The notes under the pieces are model-generated. The model was not told where the DNA came from. It saw only the letters and a program-made list of their open reading frames with translations, and ran no database searches. From UBA7328 sp002471345 (GTDB lineage Bacteria; Bacteroidota; Bacteroidia; Chitinophagales; Saprospiraceae), in NCBI GenBank assembly GCA_964011275.1, contig CAXGOB010000001.1:1-64000 (forward strand): 64,000 nt of DNA, in the 5' to 3' direction. Of the stretch, positions 1 to 8,848 are shown piece after piece. Every line of letters starts with the position of its first letter. Position 1 is the stretch's first letter. The translations under genes were made by a program, and so were the position numbers.

Positions 1-1373
1 AACAGTTTAAATTTAATTCATTTTTAAACTGTCTTATTTTTACGCAAGGATACAAAATCAATGAGATATCAGGAAACGGAAACATAGAGCTTATAAATAA
101 TGGCAATAGTGCTGTTGACATAAGTTCATATTGGCTCTGTAATCGCCCAGCATATGATCAACTTAACTCGCTTACATTGGAGTGCGGAAACCTTATTGTT
201 GAAGAAGGAGAAACTGTTGTTGTCTCAGGTTTCAACCTTCGTAATAATGGTGATGAATTAGGATTATATACTAGTTCAAGTTTTGGTAGTGCTTCAGCTC
301 TACAAGATTACGTCATTTGGGGAAGTAGGTCTGGTTCAACTCGTGAATCCGTTGCAGTTTCAGCTGGTCTGTGGACTAATGGTCAAAGGGCCAATGATTT
401 TAGTCCTGAACAATCTCTAAATAAAGATGGAAATGGTGCTGGTGCTTGGAATACTGGAGCAACAACAATATGTGATACTCCTACTTGTGATGCTGATGGC
501 GGGGTAATCGCTTTAGAAAACGGTGGTGCTGAAACTTCCATTTGTGTTGATGGTATTGGTGACCCATTGAATATCGTTTTCACTACTGATGCTAGTGGTA
601 CTAATAAAGGATATGTCATCACTGACACTGATAATAATATTCTTGGTCTGCCTATGTCTGGCCCTTTTGATCTCGATGGTGCTGGTGTTGGTGTTGGTAC
701 TTGCCTCATTTGGGCTATAAGCTATGATGACGACTTTGAAGGCGCTGCTGTAGGGAATAACGTTTCTGACCTTACTGGTTGTTTTGACCTTTCAAATGCT
801 GTCACTGTGTACAGACAATCTCCTGATGGTGGTTCTGTAAGTCTTGCTGATGGTAGTACTGAATACTCAGGTACTGCTGGTGACATTATGGTTGAAGTAA
901 CGCATTCAATTGAGGCAGATATGTTAAGCTACTGGTATATTATTACTCATGATAGTGATAACATTCTTGGTTTTGCTAATAGTGCAAATACTTCTACCCT
1001 AGATCTAAGTGGTGCTCCTGCGGGAACTTGCAGAATTTGGGGTTGGAGTTATAGAGGTGAAAGCGATCCAATCATGGGTGACAATATCTCTACTCTCTCT
1101 GATGGTGACTGTGAAGCTATAAGTTCTAATTTTATTACTGTTGTTAGAAATGCTCCTACTTGTGATGCTGATGGCGGGGTAATCGCTTTAGAAAACGGTG
1201 GTACTGAAACTTCCATTTGTGTTGATGGTATTGGTGACCCACTGAATATCGTTTTCACTACTGATGCTAGTGGTACTAATAAAGGATATGTCATCACTGA
1301 CACTGATAATAATATTCTTGATCTGCCTATGTCTGGCCCTTTTAATCTCGATGGTGCTGGTGTTGGTACTTGA
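1..1373 (+). CDS. Interrupted T9SS-exported repeat protein, N-terminal part (5' end outside window)
   Basis: The frame is open from the window edge (codons start at base 3), so the true start lies just upstream; the TTG at 177 is only an in-frame codon. The first residues look like the tail of a signal peptide followed by a lamin-tail-like domain (INEISGNGNIELINNG, then SSYWLCN). Two repeat modules follow: module A (PTCDADGG to AVTVYRQ, about 478-815) and module B (SPDGGSVSLADG to FITVVRNA, about 820-1150), then most of a second module A. The frame ends at TGA 1371-1373, where the first module A has TGC (Cys). Beyond the TGA the same frame runs on to 2747 with the expected continuation. What remains lacks the sorting domain, so it could not be exported by T9SS. 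A real nonsense mutation or a base-call error would both fit. Confidence 0.75.
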   Translation, partial: QFKFNSFLNCLIFTQGYKINEISGNGNIELINNGNSAVDISSYWLCNRPAYDQLNSLTLECGNLIVEEGETVVVSGFNLRNNGDELGLYTSSSFGSASALQDYVIWGSRSGSTRESVAVSAGLWTNGQRANDFSPEQSLNKDGNGAGAWNTGATTICDTPTCDADGGVIALENGGAETSICVDGIGDPLNIVFTTDASGTNKGYVITDTDNNILGLPMSGPFDLDGAGVGVGTCLIWAISYDDDFEGAAVGNNVSDLTGCFDLSNAVTVYRQSPDGGSVSLADGSTEYSGTAGDIMVEVTHSIEADMLSYWYIITHDSDNILGFANSANTSTLDLSGAPAGTCRIWGWSYRGESDPIMGDNISTLSDGDCEAISSNFITVVRNAPTCDADGGVIALENGGTETSICVDGIGDPLNIVFTTDASGTNKGYVITDTDNNILDLPMSGPFNLDGAGVGT

Positions 1374-1815
1374 CTCATTTGGGCTATAAGCTATGAAGAC
1401 GACTTTGAAGGCGTTGCTGTAGGGAATAACGTTTCTGACCTTACTGGTTGTTTTGACCTCTCTAATGCTGTCACTGTGTACAGACAATCTCCTGATGGTG
1501 GTTCTGTAAGTCTTGCTGATGGTAGTACTGAATATGCAAACTGTCCAGGTGATATAGTTCTTGAAGTCCAACATAATACCTCTGCAAATATGTTGAGCTA
1601 TTGGTATATCATTACTGATGACAGCGACAATATTCTTGGTTTTGCCAATAGCGCAAATACTTCTACCCTAGATCTAAGTGGTGCTCCCGCTGGAACTTGC
1701 AGAATTTGGGGTTGGAGTTATAGAGGTGAAGGCGATCCTCTCATGGGTGATAATATCTCTACTCTCTCTGATGGTGACTGTAAAGCAATAAGTTCTAATT
1801 TTATCACTGTATACA
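478..1815 (+). repeat. Tandem duplication of a ~670-bp coding block
   Basis: The A+B module pair at about 478-1146 is repeated at about 1153-1815 with very few base changes. The offset is 675 bases at the start and 669 after a 6-base (GTTGGT) difference near 1366. The second copy carries the TGA. A third, more diverged B module follows at about 1824-2150. Near identity at the DNA level points to recent duplication or gene conversion. Confidence 0.85.
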
Positions 1816-2747
1816 GAGAGGTCCCGGATGGTGGGAAAGTTAGCCTTGCAAACGGAAGTACATCATACACAGGTACAGCGGGTGATATAAAAGTAGAAGT
1901 TACTCATACGACATCAGCACCAAACTTTAGCTATTGGTATATTATTACTGATGACAATAATAAAATACTAGCTTTTGCAAATTCGGCAAATACTAACAAT
2001 TTAGATCTAAGTGGAGCACCTGCAGGTACTTGCAGAATTTGGGGTTGGAATTATAGAGGATTAGGTGACCCTATTCAAGGTGATGACATTTCTACATTAG
2101 ATAATGACAATTGCGAATCCATCTCAGAGAACTATATCGAAGTTATAAGAGAAGAAGCTCAAAGTGATATAGAATGCAATACCCCTTTAAATTTTAGAGT
2201 AAGACAGCGTTCTAAACGAATATTTATCTTAGAATGGGATCGAGTTTCATCAGCTAAAAAATATCAAGTACAATTAAGGATAGAAGGGACAACAAAAAGA
2301 TTTTTAGTAACAACCAGAAGTATCAAAATGGCTATTGGAACTAATCTCCCCAGAAGCATTATTGCGGAAGTAAGGGCATTATGTGGAGGTGGTAATATAT
2401 CAGATTATTCTAATCAGATTACATTCAAGGCGGATTTGAGCAAAGCATTGGGCAAAGCAAAATTTACAGAAGGGCAAGTTGATTATGAACTAGATGCTAA
2501 CCTAATGTCTCTTTCTCCTAATCCCGCAAATGACTTAATCAATATCGGTTTTAAAAATGGAGAAAATAGCAGTCAATTAAATATTATTGACATTAATGGA
2601 AGGAATTTATTTAGTAGAACAATCTCTCCATATGAGCTCACAGATAAAGTTGACATTAGCAATTTCCAAAATGGGGTTTATCAAATGATTATAAGCGAAG
2701 GAGGAGAAATCATTGATCAACAACGGTTTATAAAGATTGCGAATTAA
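1374..2747 (+). CDS. Interrupted T9SS-exported repeat protein, C-terminal part with type A sorting domain
   Basis: This is the same reading frame as the upstream part, after the TGA at 1371-1373. It starts with the rest of the second module A (LIWAISYEDD), followed by two B modules (from about 1489 and 1824), each with SYWYIIT and GTCRIWGW motifs. Next is a fibronectin-III-like stretch (about 2170-2420) and a C-terminal type A T9SS sorting domain (LSPNPANDLINI, then FQNGVYQMIIS). That domain marks proteins exported through the outer membrane by T9SS. If translated separately, the first usable start would be near 1476 (GTG), giving about 423 residues with no signal peptide, so independent export is unlikely. 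I read the two parts as one gene of over 900 codons. A terminator follows at 2811. The ligand or substrate is unknown; surface attachment is plausible. Confidence 0.75.
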   Translation, partial: LIWAISYEDDFEGVAVGNNVSDLTGCFDLSNAVTVYRQSPDGGSVSLADGSTEYANCPGDIVLEVQHNTSANMLSYWYIITDDSDNILGFANSANTSTLDLSGAPAGTCRIWGWSYRGEGDPLMGDNISTLSDGDCKAISSNFITVYREVPDGGKVSLANGSTSYTGTAGDIKVEVTHTTSAPNFSYWYIITDDNNKILAFANSANTNNLDLSGAPAGTCRIWGWNYRGLGDPIQGDDISTLDNDNCESISENYIEVIREEAQSDIECNTPLNFRVRQRSKRIFILEWDRVSSAKKYQVQLRIEGTTKRFLVTTRSIKMAIGTNLPRSIIAEVRALCGGGNISDYSNQITFKADLSKALGKAKFTEGQVDYELDANLMSLSPNPANDLINIGFKNGENSSQLNIIDINGRNLFSRTISPYELTDKVDISNFQNGVYQMIISEGGEIIDQQRFIKIAN

Positions 2748-2810
2748 GGTTATCACCTATTCTATTTCTGTTTAAGATGAAATTAGGTTAGCCCACCTTC
2801 AAAAAAAATG

Positions 2811-2840
2811 CCTATCTGAAAATTCAGATAGGTATTTTTT
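2811..2840 (+). terminator. Rho-independent terminator after the repeat protein gene
   Basis: A perfect 10-bp stem (CCTATCTGAA and TTCAGATAGG) with a 2-base loop is followed by a run of T at 2835-2840. Confidence 0.85.
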
Positions 2841-2882
2841 AGAAAAAGGCTATTTTCATTTTTTATACACAAATGAAAATCA

Positions 2883-4325
2883 ATGATACGCTATTTGTTA
2901 ATCTCTCTCATATTTACCTTGAATCTGTCCACTACTTTTGCCCAACTGTCATCAGATGAGCAAAAGGTAATTGATGATTTAGATAAGCAGTCAGATCATT
3001 ATTTCAATATTGCTCAAAAAATATGGGACCTTGCTGAAGTTGGCTATCAAGAGGAAAAAAGTGCTCATCTTTTACAAGAAACATTAAGAAAGTCAGGGTT
3101 TGACATTGAAACAGGAGTAGCGGATATTCCTACAGCATTTGTAGCTACCTACGGGCAAGGAAGCCCAGTCATAGGGATCTTAGGAGAATATGATGCACTA
3201 CCAGGAATCACTCAAACCAACTCTCCGATCAGAGAAAAGCGTGAGGATGTAGACGCAGGGCATGCATGTGGTCATCATCTTTTTGGATCAGGATCTACAG
3301 CCGCCGCAATAGCCATAAAGCAATGGATGGAATCTAATAAAATAAATGGGACCATTCGATTCTATGGCACCCCAGCAGAAGAAGGCGGTGCTGGTAAAGT
3401 ATATCTTGTGAGAGCAGGCCTTTTTGATGATGTAAATGCTGTTTTACATTGGCACCCAAGTAATGGAAATAGTGCAGATGCAGCATCATCATTAGCAAAC
3501 AAGTCTGCAAAGTTTAGATATTACGGACAGTCTTCTCATGCTGCCGGCTCTCCATGGAATGGACGTTCTGCTCTAGATGGAGTTGAAGCCATGAATTTTA
3601 TGGTGAATATGATGAGAGAGCATATGACAGCTGAGTCACGTACACATTATGTAATTACGAAAGGTGGAAATGCACCAAATGTAATTCCTGATTTTGCCGA
3701 AGTATTTTACTATGTAAGGCATCCTGACATGAAACTTGCTGCAGAAAACTTCGAAAGAGTTGTACAATGCGCAGAAGGCGCAGCGCAGGGCACCGGCACA
3801 AAAATGGAATATGAAATTATTCATGGTATATATAATGTACTTCCTAATGTCACTCTCAGTCAGATTATGCACGATAAACTCTCTATGATCGGAGGAGTGA
3901 AATATGATAAAGAAGAAAAGGCTTTCGCCGAAAAAATAATCAGTACGTTTCCTTACGCAGATAATGTAAGTGTTAATCTTTCAGAAAATGTAAATCCTTT
4001 TAAAGTGATCAGAAAAGGTCAAGGAGGATCTACGGATGTCGGCGATGTCAGTTGGGTTGTTCCTACTGCAGGTATGAGAGCGGCAACCTGGGTGCCCGGT
4101 ACAAGTGCGCATAGCTGGCAAGCTATAGCAGCAGGAGGTACCTCTATAGGGAAAAAAGGTATGATGATAGCCGCTAAGACCATTTCACTTACTGCCTTGC
4201 ATCTATTTCAAAATCCAGAAATAATAGATGAAGCAAAAACAGAGCTTTATAAACAGAGAGGCAAAGATTTTATATACAAACCACTCTTAGGTGATAGAGA
4301 ACCACCTTTGGACTACAGGAAATAG
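2883..4325 (+). CDS. M20-family amidohydrolase, AbgB-like, secreted
   Basis: A 480-residue metal-dependent amidohydrolase of the M20 peptidase family, closest in layout to AbgB, a subunit of p-aminobenzoyl-glutamate hydrolase. The N-terminus is a signal peptide (MIRYLLISLIF to TFAQ), so the enzyme should work in the periplasm or outside the cell. Metal-site motifs are visible: GEYDALPG, then AGHACGHHLFGSGS, then GTPAEEGGAGK with the usual Glu pair, and LHWHP. The lid domain with SSHAAGSPW follows. The length fits a full enzyme. The downstream MBL-fold gene overlaps its stop by one base (TAGTG), so the two are probably translated together. The real substrate is not shown; N-acyl amino acids or small amides are possible. 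The family call is firm. Confidence 0.9.
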   Translation: MIRYLLISLIFTLNLSTTFAQLSSDEQKVIDDLDKQSDHYFNIAQKIWDLAEVGYQEEKSAHLLQETLRKSGFDIETGVADIPTAFVATYGQGSPVIGILGEYDALPGITQTNSPIREKREDVDAGHACGHHLFGSGSTAAAIAIKQWMESNKINGTIRFYGTPAEEGGAGKVYLVRAGLFDDVNAVLHWHPSNGNSADAASSLANKSAKFRYYGQSSHAAGSPWNGRSALDGVEAMNFMVNMMREHMTAESRTHYVITKGGNAPNVIPDFAEVFYYVRHPDMKLAAENFERVVQCAEGAAQGTGTKMEYEIIHGIYNVLPNVTLSQIMHDKLSMIGGVKYDKEEKAFAEKIISTFPYADNVSVNLSENVNPFKVIRKGQGGSTDVGDVSWVVPTAGMRAATWVPGTSAHSWQAIAAGGTSIGKKGMMIAAKTISLTALHLFQNPEIIDEAKTELYKQRGKDFIYKPLLGDREPPLDYRK

Positions 4326-5098
4326 TGTCTCAATTAAATATCAGACGACTCAATATGGATACCTCCTGGGAAGTTCATTGGGGAAGTGAGAAAGTCATCA
4401 TAGACCCATGGCTCCTGGGTTCCGAGGTAGATTATTTTCAATGGTTTAATGAACAATGGCATACTACAGAACCTATAACTTTAGTAGAAATTGAGAAACC
4501 AAATTTCATACTTATTTCTCAGTCCTATTCTGATCATTGTCATGAAGAGACACTTCTAAAATTCGCCAAGGACATACCTATTCTAGCGTCTCCGAAAGCG
4601 TATAAAAGACTAAAACGAACATTCTCAGAAAACAGGCTCATAAAATTACCAATACTGAGCAAAGAAGGTTTTTTAGAATTTAATGGTTTGAAAATTGCTA
4701 CGCTTGATCCTAGAAGATGTATAGATCCTATCTACTATGCTCATGTGATATGTAATGGTAATGATGCTATATTTTACAGTTCTCATGGATTTTCACTAGA
4801 CTCGAAGCAATTAGCTTTACTGAAACCCCTTAATATGAAAGCATTGCTTACTTCTTTCTCAGAAATAAGATTGCCATCCTTATTTGGAGGAAAAGTAAAC
4901 CCTGGGTTAGAAAACGTAAATCAGTTAATAAGTCAACTCAATCCAACCTATATTACAAATACTCACGATGAGCAAAAAACACACAGCGGACTAGTTATGA
5001 AAATGGCTAAAACTAATTACCCAGACTTGATGGATTTAGAATTCAAAAGCACGGAAATCTTAACTTTCAATGATTATCAATTTCGGGATATATACTAA
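4325..5098 (+). CDS. MBL-fold (UlaG/COG2220-like) protein with altered metal motif
   Basis: A 257-residue protein of the metallo-beta-lactamase fold, UlaG-like branch. The opening strands (VHWGSEKVIIDPWLLGSEVDYF) and the later THDEQKTHSG segment are typical. The canonical HxHxDH site reads SQSYSDHCHEETL: Asp and the following His remain but the two leading His are gone, so ordinary dinuclear zinc hydrolysis is doubtful. The chosen start is GTG at 4325, overlapping the stop of the amidohydrolase by one base; ATG at 4355 (MDTSWEV) is an alternative. No signal peptide is seen, so it is likely cytoplasmic. The function is unknown. The pairing with a secreted amidohydrolase suggests, but does not prove, a shared degradation route. 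Confidence 0.75.
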   Translation: MSQLNIRRLNMDTSWEVHWGSEKVIIDPWLLGSEVDYFQWFNEQWHTTEPITLVEIEKPNFILISQSYSDHCHEETLLKFAKDIPILASPKAYKRLKRTFSENRLIKLPILSKEGFLEFNGLKIATLDPRRCIDPIYYAHVICNGNDAIFYSSHGFSLDSKQLALLKPLNMKALLTSFSEIRLPSLFGGKVNPGLENVNQLISQLNPTYITNTHDEQKTHSGLVMKMAKTNYPDLMDLEFKSTEILTFNDYQFRDIY

Positions 5099-5118
5099 AC
5101 TAGTAAAGATCAAAATAA

Positions 5119-5148
5119 AAAATGCCAGATTATACGACCTGGCATTTT
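5119..5148. terminator. Bidirectional terminator between convergent genes
   Basis: A perfect 10-bp stem (AAAATGCCAG and CTGGCATTTT) lies between the MBL-fold gene and the 3' end of clpB. The A tract on one side and T tract on the other let it serve both strands. Confidence 0.8.
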
Positions 5149-5155
5149 CCATTGG

Positions 5156-7756
5156 TTATACTTTGAATGTGAGTCCCTTATTATCCACTCCAATCTTTAT
5201 TGTATCCCCTTCATCCACTTTGCCTGAAAGTAAATATTTAGACAACTCATTCACCAACTCATTTTGTATCACTCTTTTCATTGGTCTAGCTCCAAATTGC
5301 GGTTCATAACCTAATTCTGCCATATGATCCATAGCTTTATCTGATATCTCTAAAGTGATACTTTTTGAAGCCAGATTTTTTCTGAGCTTCTTCATCATTA
5401 ATCCAGCTATTTTTTTAATCTCCTCTTTAGTCAATGGTAAGAACATAATCTTATCATCTATTCTATTTAGAAATTCAGGTCTTAAGGTATCTTTCAGAAC
5501 TTCAAATACTTCAACTTTAGTAGTATCAATGATTTCTTGTCTATGCTTTTCTCCGATAGCATCTAAATCTTCAAAATTGTCCAGAATTGTTTGTGCCCCC
5601 ATATTAGAAGTCATGATGACAATACTATTTTTGAAATTAGCTGTGCGCCCTTTATTGTCTGTTAATCTTCCGTCATCTAACACCTGAAGGAGGATATTAA
5701 AAACATCAGGATGCGCCTTTTCTATTTCATCTAAAAGTATGATAGAATACGGCCTTCGCCTTACGGCTTCTGTGAGCTGTCCTCCTTCATCATATCCTAC
5801 ATATCCTGGGGGCGCACCTACTAATCTAGATACAGCATGCTTCTCTTGAAACTCACTCATATCGATTCGTGTCATGGCCTTTTCATCATCAAAGAGCACT
5901 TCAGCTAAAGATTTTGCCAATTCTGTTTTTCCTACTCCTGTAGGCCCTAAGAAGATAAAGGAGCCAATAGGTTTATTTACATCTTGAAGCCCAGCCCTAC
6001 TTCTTCTTATTGCATCACTCACTGCGACTACAGCTTCTTTTTGGCCTATTAGTCTTTTACCAATTACATCTTCTAGATTGAGTAATTTTTCTTTCTCACT
6101 TTGCAGCATTTTAGTCACGGGTATTCCAGTCCATTTAGACACCACTTCTGCTATATCGTCACCATTTACCTCTTCATTTGTAAATCGATCTTCTTCTGGC
6201 AATTTCGACAGTTTAACCTCTTCAGCTTTTAGCTGCGTTTCTTTTTCCTTAATGTCGCCATACTTAATTTTCGCTACTTTTTCAAAATCCCCTTCTCTTT
6301 CTGCTTTCTCCGCCTCATATTCTAAGTCTTCCATCACTTTTTTGATGGCTTGCATATTATCTACAATCTCTTTCTCATTTTTCCAAGCTGCAGTACGTGA
6401 ATCTAGAGTTTGCTTAGCATTAGCTATTTGCTCTTGTATTCTTTTGAGTTTCTTTTCATTTTTTTCTCTTTTTATCCCTTCTTTTTCAATCTCTAGTTGC
6501 CTTACCTTTCGCTCCAATTCATCAATCTCCTCTGGCACACTATCCAGTTCCAACCTCAATTTAGCGGCAGCCTCATCGATGAGATCAATTGCCTTATCAG
6601 GCAATCTTCTTTCGGTGATATATCGGTGTGACAACTCAGCCGCAGCCACCAATGCTTCGTCTAGGATATCAATCTTATGATACACTTCATATTTATCTTG
6701 AATTCCTCTTAATATAGAAATGGTATCCTCTACACTAGGCTCATCTATAAATACAGTCTGAAATCTTCTGACTAATGCCTTATCCTTTTCTAAATACTTT
6801 TGGTACTCATCAAAAGTCGTAGCACCTATAGTTCTCAACTCACCCCTTGCCAATGCCGGTTTTAGAATATTAGCAGCATCCATGGCTCCATTGCCACCTC
6901 CTGCTCCAATAAGAGTGTGTATTTCATCTACGAATAAGATGATCTCACCATTACTGCTATTTACTTCTTTCACTACAGCCTTTAGTCTCTCTTCAAATTC
7001 TCCTTTATACTTTGCCCCTGCAATAAGAGCCGAGATATCTAAAGAAAAAATTTGCTTGCTTTGTAGTCTTTCTGGTACATCTTGATTGACTATTCTCCAG
7101 GCTAATCCTTCTACTATAGCTGTTTTTCCTACACCTGCTTCACCGATTAAAATGGGATTGTTTTTCTTCCTTCTAGAAAGAATGTGAAGTATTCTTCTGA
7201 TTTCTTCATCTCTTCCAATGATAGGATCGAGCTTTCCGTCCATTACCCTTTGATTCAGATTAATGGCAAATTTCTTCAAGGCATTGTATTGATTATCACC
7301 TTGTTGATCAGTTACTTTTCTCCCTTTTCGCAAATCATGAATAGCCATTTTCATTCCTTTCTCAGTGGCTCCCTCATCCTTTAATATTCTTGCTGCTTTA
7401 TCTTTTCCTTTAAGAATAGAAAGCAACACTATTTCTACAGATATGAAATCATCTTCAAATTCTTTAATCAATTTCTTGGCTCTACTTAGTGCAGCATTTG
7501 AATCATTTGTTAAGTATTGTTTGTCCGTACCCTCTACTTTAGGAAAAGATTCAATTGCTTTGTTCAAGTTCTTTTTGAGGCTTATAGTGTTAACCCCCAT
7601 CTTTTTAAATAAAAAATCAGTCAACTCCTCATCAGTCTCTATCACACCTTTTATAAGATGTACAGTATCTACTGATTGTTGGTCCAAACTCCCTGCTAAT
7701 TGTTGAGCCTTAAGAATTGACTCTTGTGCTTTTACAGTGAAATTATCGTAGGTCAT
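5156..7756 (-). CDS. clpB: ATP-dependent disaggregase ClpB
   Basis: An 866-residue Hsp100 disaggregase, the usual length for ClpB. It pulls polypeptides out of aggregates together with the DnaK system in the cytoplasm. Order of parts: Clp N domain (1 to about 145), first AAA+ module with Walker A GEAGVGKT near residue 204 and Walker [10 protein letters not shown], the long charged coiled-coil middle domain (about 410-530) that separates ClpB from ClpA and ClpC, and the second AAA+ module with [10 protein letters not shown] near residue 604 and [12 protein letters not shown]. The gene stands alone, convergent with the MBL-fold gene. I could not identify a CIRCE element or a clear -7 box in the 168 bases upstream, although heat-shock control is usual for the family. 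Confidence 0.97.
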   Translation of the reverse strand: MTYDNFTVKAQESILKAQQLAGSLDQQSVDTVHLIKGVIETDEELTDFLFKKMGVNTISLKKNLNKAIESFPKVEGTDKQYLTNDSNAALSRAKKLIKEFEDDFISVEIVLLSILKGKDKAARILKDEGATEKGMKMAIHDLRKGRKVTDQQGDNQYNALKKFAINLNQRVMDGKLDPIIGRDEEIRRILHILSRRKKNNPILIGEAGVGKTAIVEGLAWRIVNQDVPERLQSKQIFSLDISALIAGAKYKGEFEERLKAVVKEVNSSNGEIILFVDEIHTLIGAGGGNGAMDAANILKPALARGELRTIGATTFDEYQKYLEKDKALVRRFQTVFIDEPSVEDTISILRGIQDKYEVYHKIDILDEALVAAAELSHRYITERRLPDKAIDLIDEAAAKLRLELDSVPEEIDELERKVRQLEIEKEGIKREKNEKKLKRIQEQIANAKQTLDSRTAAWKNEKEIVDNMQAIKKVMEDLEYEAEKAEREGDFEKVAKIKYGDIKEKETQLKAEEVKLSKLPEEDRFTNEEVNGDDIAEVVSKWTGIPVTKMLQSEKEKLLNLEDVIGKRLIGQKEAVVAVSDAIRRSRAGLQDVNKPIGSFIFLGPTGVGKTELAKSLAEVLFDDEKAMTRIDMSEFQEKHAVSRLVGAPPGYVGYDEGGQLTEAVRRRPYSIILLDEIEKAHPDVFNILLQVLDDGRLTDNKGRTANFKNSIVIMTSNMGAQTILDNFEDLDAIGEKHRQEIIDTTKVEVFEVLKDTLRPEFLNRIDDKIMFLPLTKEEIKKIAGLMMKKLRKNLASKSITLEISDKAMDHMAELGYEPQFGARPMKRVIQNELVNELSKYLLSGKVDEGDTIKIGVDNKGLTFKV

Positions 7757-7924
7757 ATTTGAATATCTTTTTCTTTTTCAATGATGAATGATCTAGATCA
7801 AAAGATACTCCAAAAGTGAAACGTTTGATCAAATGCGCCACAATGGCATAAAGGAGAAAAAACAGGTGCCAAAAAGACAGAATAATTGTGCTAAGTGACA
7901 AGAAAGAAAACAGAATCTTTTATT

Positions 7925-8641
7925 TCATGCATTTATACTTTGGATAAATATTGGCATATGATCACTCAAGCTTATCCAATCATCATAGTCACCTATACTG
8001 ATTTTAGTGTTTTCGTTTATTAAATTATCACTGAGAAAGCAGAAATCCACATGATAAGGTTTATGCACTTTTTTCAAGAGATATAGGGTAGGTTCTAATT
8101 CTTGCCCTTGCGTTTTTTTGGTCTGTAGGTGATAAAGGCTTCTGATTCTATTTTCTTCAAGTCTATTGACAACATCTATATGGTTTCCAATTCTTTTTTT
8201 CTTGTCCCAAATTGCGTTGCTATTAAAATCCCCAATCCATATTGAATCCTCCTTTAAGAATTCAGAATAATAATTGAGAGCTCCCCATATTTGGCCTATG
8301 TAATCTTTTTTTCTATCCGTTTTGTATGGCATTGCCCAAATGTGAAAGAAATTTATAAGTCTGTTCTTATTCTTAAGCTCTATTGGTATTATATATTGAA
8401 ATTCCTCACTATAGCCACTCTTTAAAGACAGATTTACATCCTTAAATGAAATTGCAGCAACTCCTTTATGAGGATTCTGACCATGCCATAGAATATCATT
8501 ATGATCCATATTATCTAGAGCATATTTGAGTTTTTCTTGATTCTCACACTCTTGAATTACCAATAAATCAGGTTTAAACTTTAACACATTTTCGCACTTA
8601 TTTCGAAAAGCCATATTGCAATTCCATGATATGACATTCAT
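7925..8641 (-). CDS. Endonuclease/exonuclease/phosphatase family protein
   Basis: A protein of about 238 residues with the EEP (DNase I-like) fold. Visible motifs are SWNCNMAFRNK at the start, VIQECEN with the catalytic Glu, WIGDFNSN with the Asp and Asn, and SLSDHMPIF near the end with the Asp-His pair, so the active site looks complete. I chose the ATG at 8641 (MNVISWNC), which begins right at the first strand of the fold; the frame stays open to 8692, but the extra 17 residues (MNCVIFYFWKNFSYLRK) do not look like part of the domain or a clean signal peptide. The family includes nucleases and lipid or nucleotide phosphatases, and the substrate cannot be told here. It is a single gene, divergent from the foldase gene. 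Confidence 0.8.
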   Translation of the reverse strand: MNVISWNCNMAFRNKCENVLKFKPDLLVIQECENQEKLKYALDNMDHNDILWHGQNPHKGVAAISFKDVNLSLKSGYSEEFQYIIPIELKNKNRLINFFHIWAMPYKTDRKKDYIGQIWGALNYYSEFLKEDSIWIGDFNSNAIWDKKKRIGNHIDVVNRLEENRIRSLYHLQTKKTQGQELEPTLYLLKKVHKPYHVDFCFLSDNLINENTKISIGDYDDWISLSDHMPIFIQSINA

Positions 8642-8780
8642 TTTTCTTAGATAAGAAAAATTCTTCCAGAAATAGAATATTACACAATTCAATGTTAGAA
8701 ATGGAAGATCTTATAAATGAAGAAAAGAGGTAAAGCGTTTCGTGATTTGAAAAGCTTTTTTTTTATATCTCAAACCCCTA

Positions 8781-8811
8781 TTTGAAAATAGTGTAGAAGG
8801 CAGTACCTTTG
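8781..8811 (+). promoter_or_regulatory. Bacteroidota sigma-A-type promoter of the foldase gene
   Basis: TTTG at 8781-8784, exactly 19 bases, then TACCTTTG at 8804-8811. This matches the -33 and -7 consensus (TTTG and TAnnTTTG) in both sequence and spacing. The expected leader before the ATG at 8849 is about 30 bases. Confidence 0.8.
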
Positions 8812-8848
8812 CGCCTCTAAAATTTAGACGATACATAATAATATATAG

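Noticed and set aside
1371..1373. TGA read as selenocysteine, since it replaces a Cys codon
   Set aside because: No hairpin resembling a SECIS element was evident right after it, no Sec machinery is in the window, and a single-base nonsense change or sequencing error is simpler.
6078..6680. 200-codon open frame on the plus strand inside clpB
   Set aside because: It is antisense to the coiled-coil domain, is Ser and Phe rich as expected from antisense of Lys/Glu codons, and has no recognisable domain.
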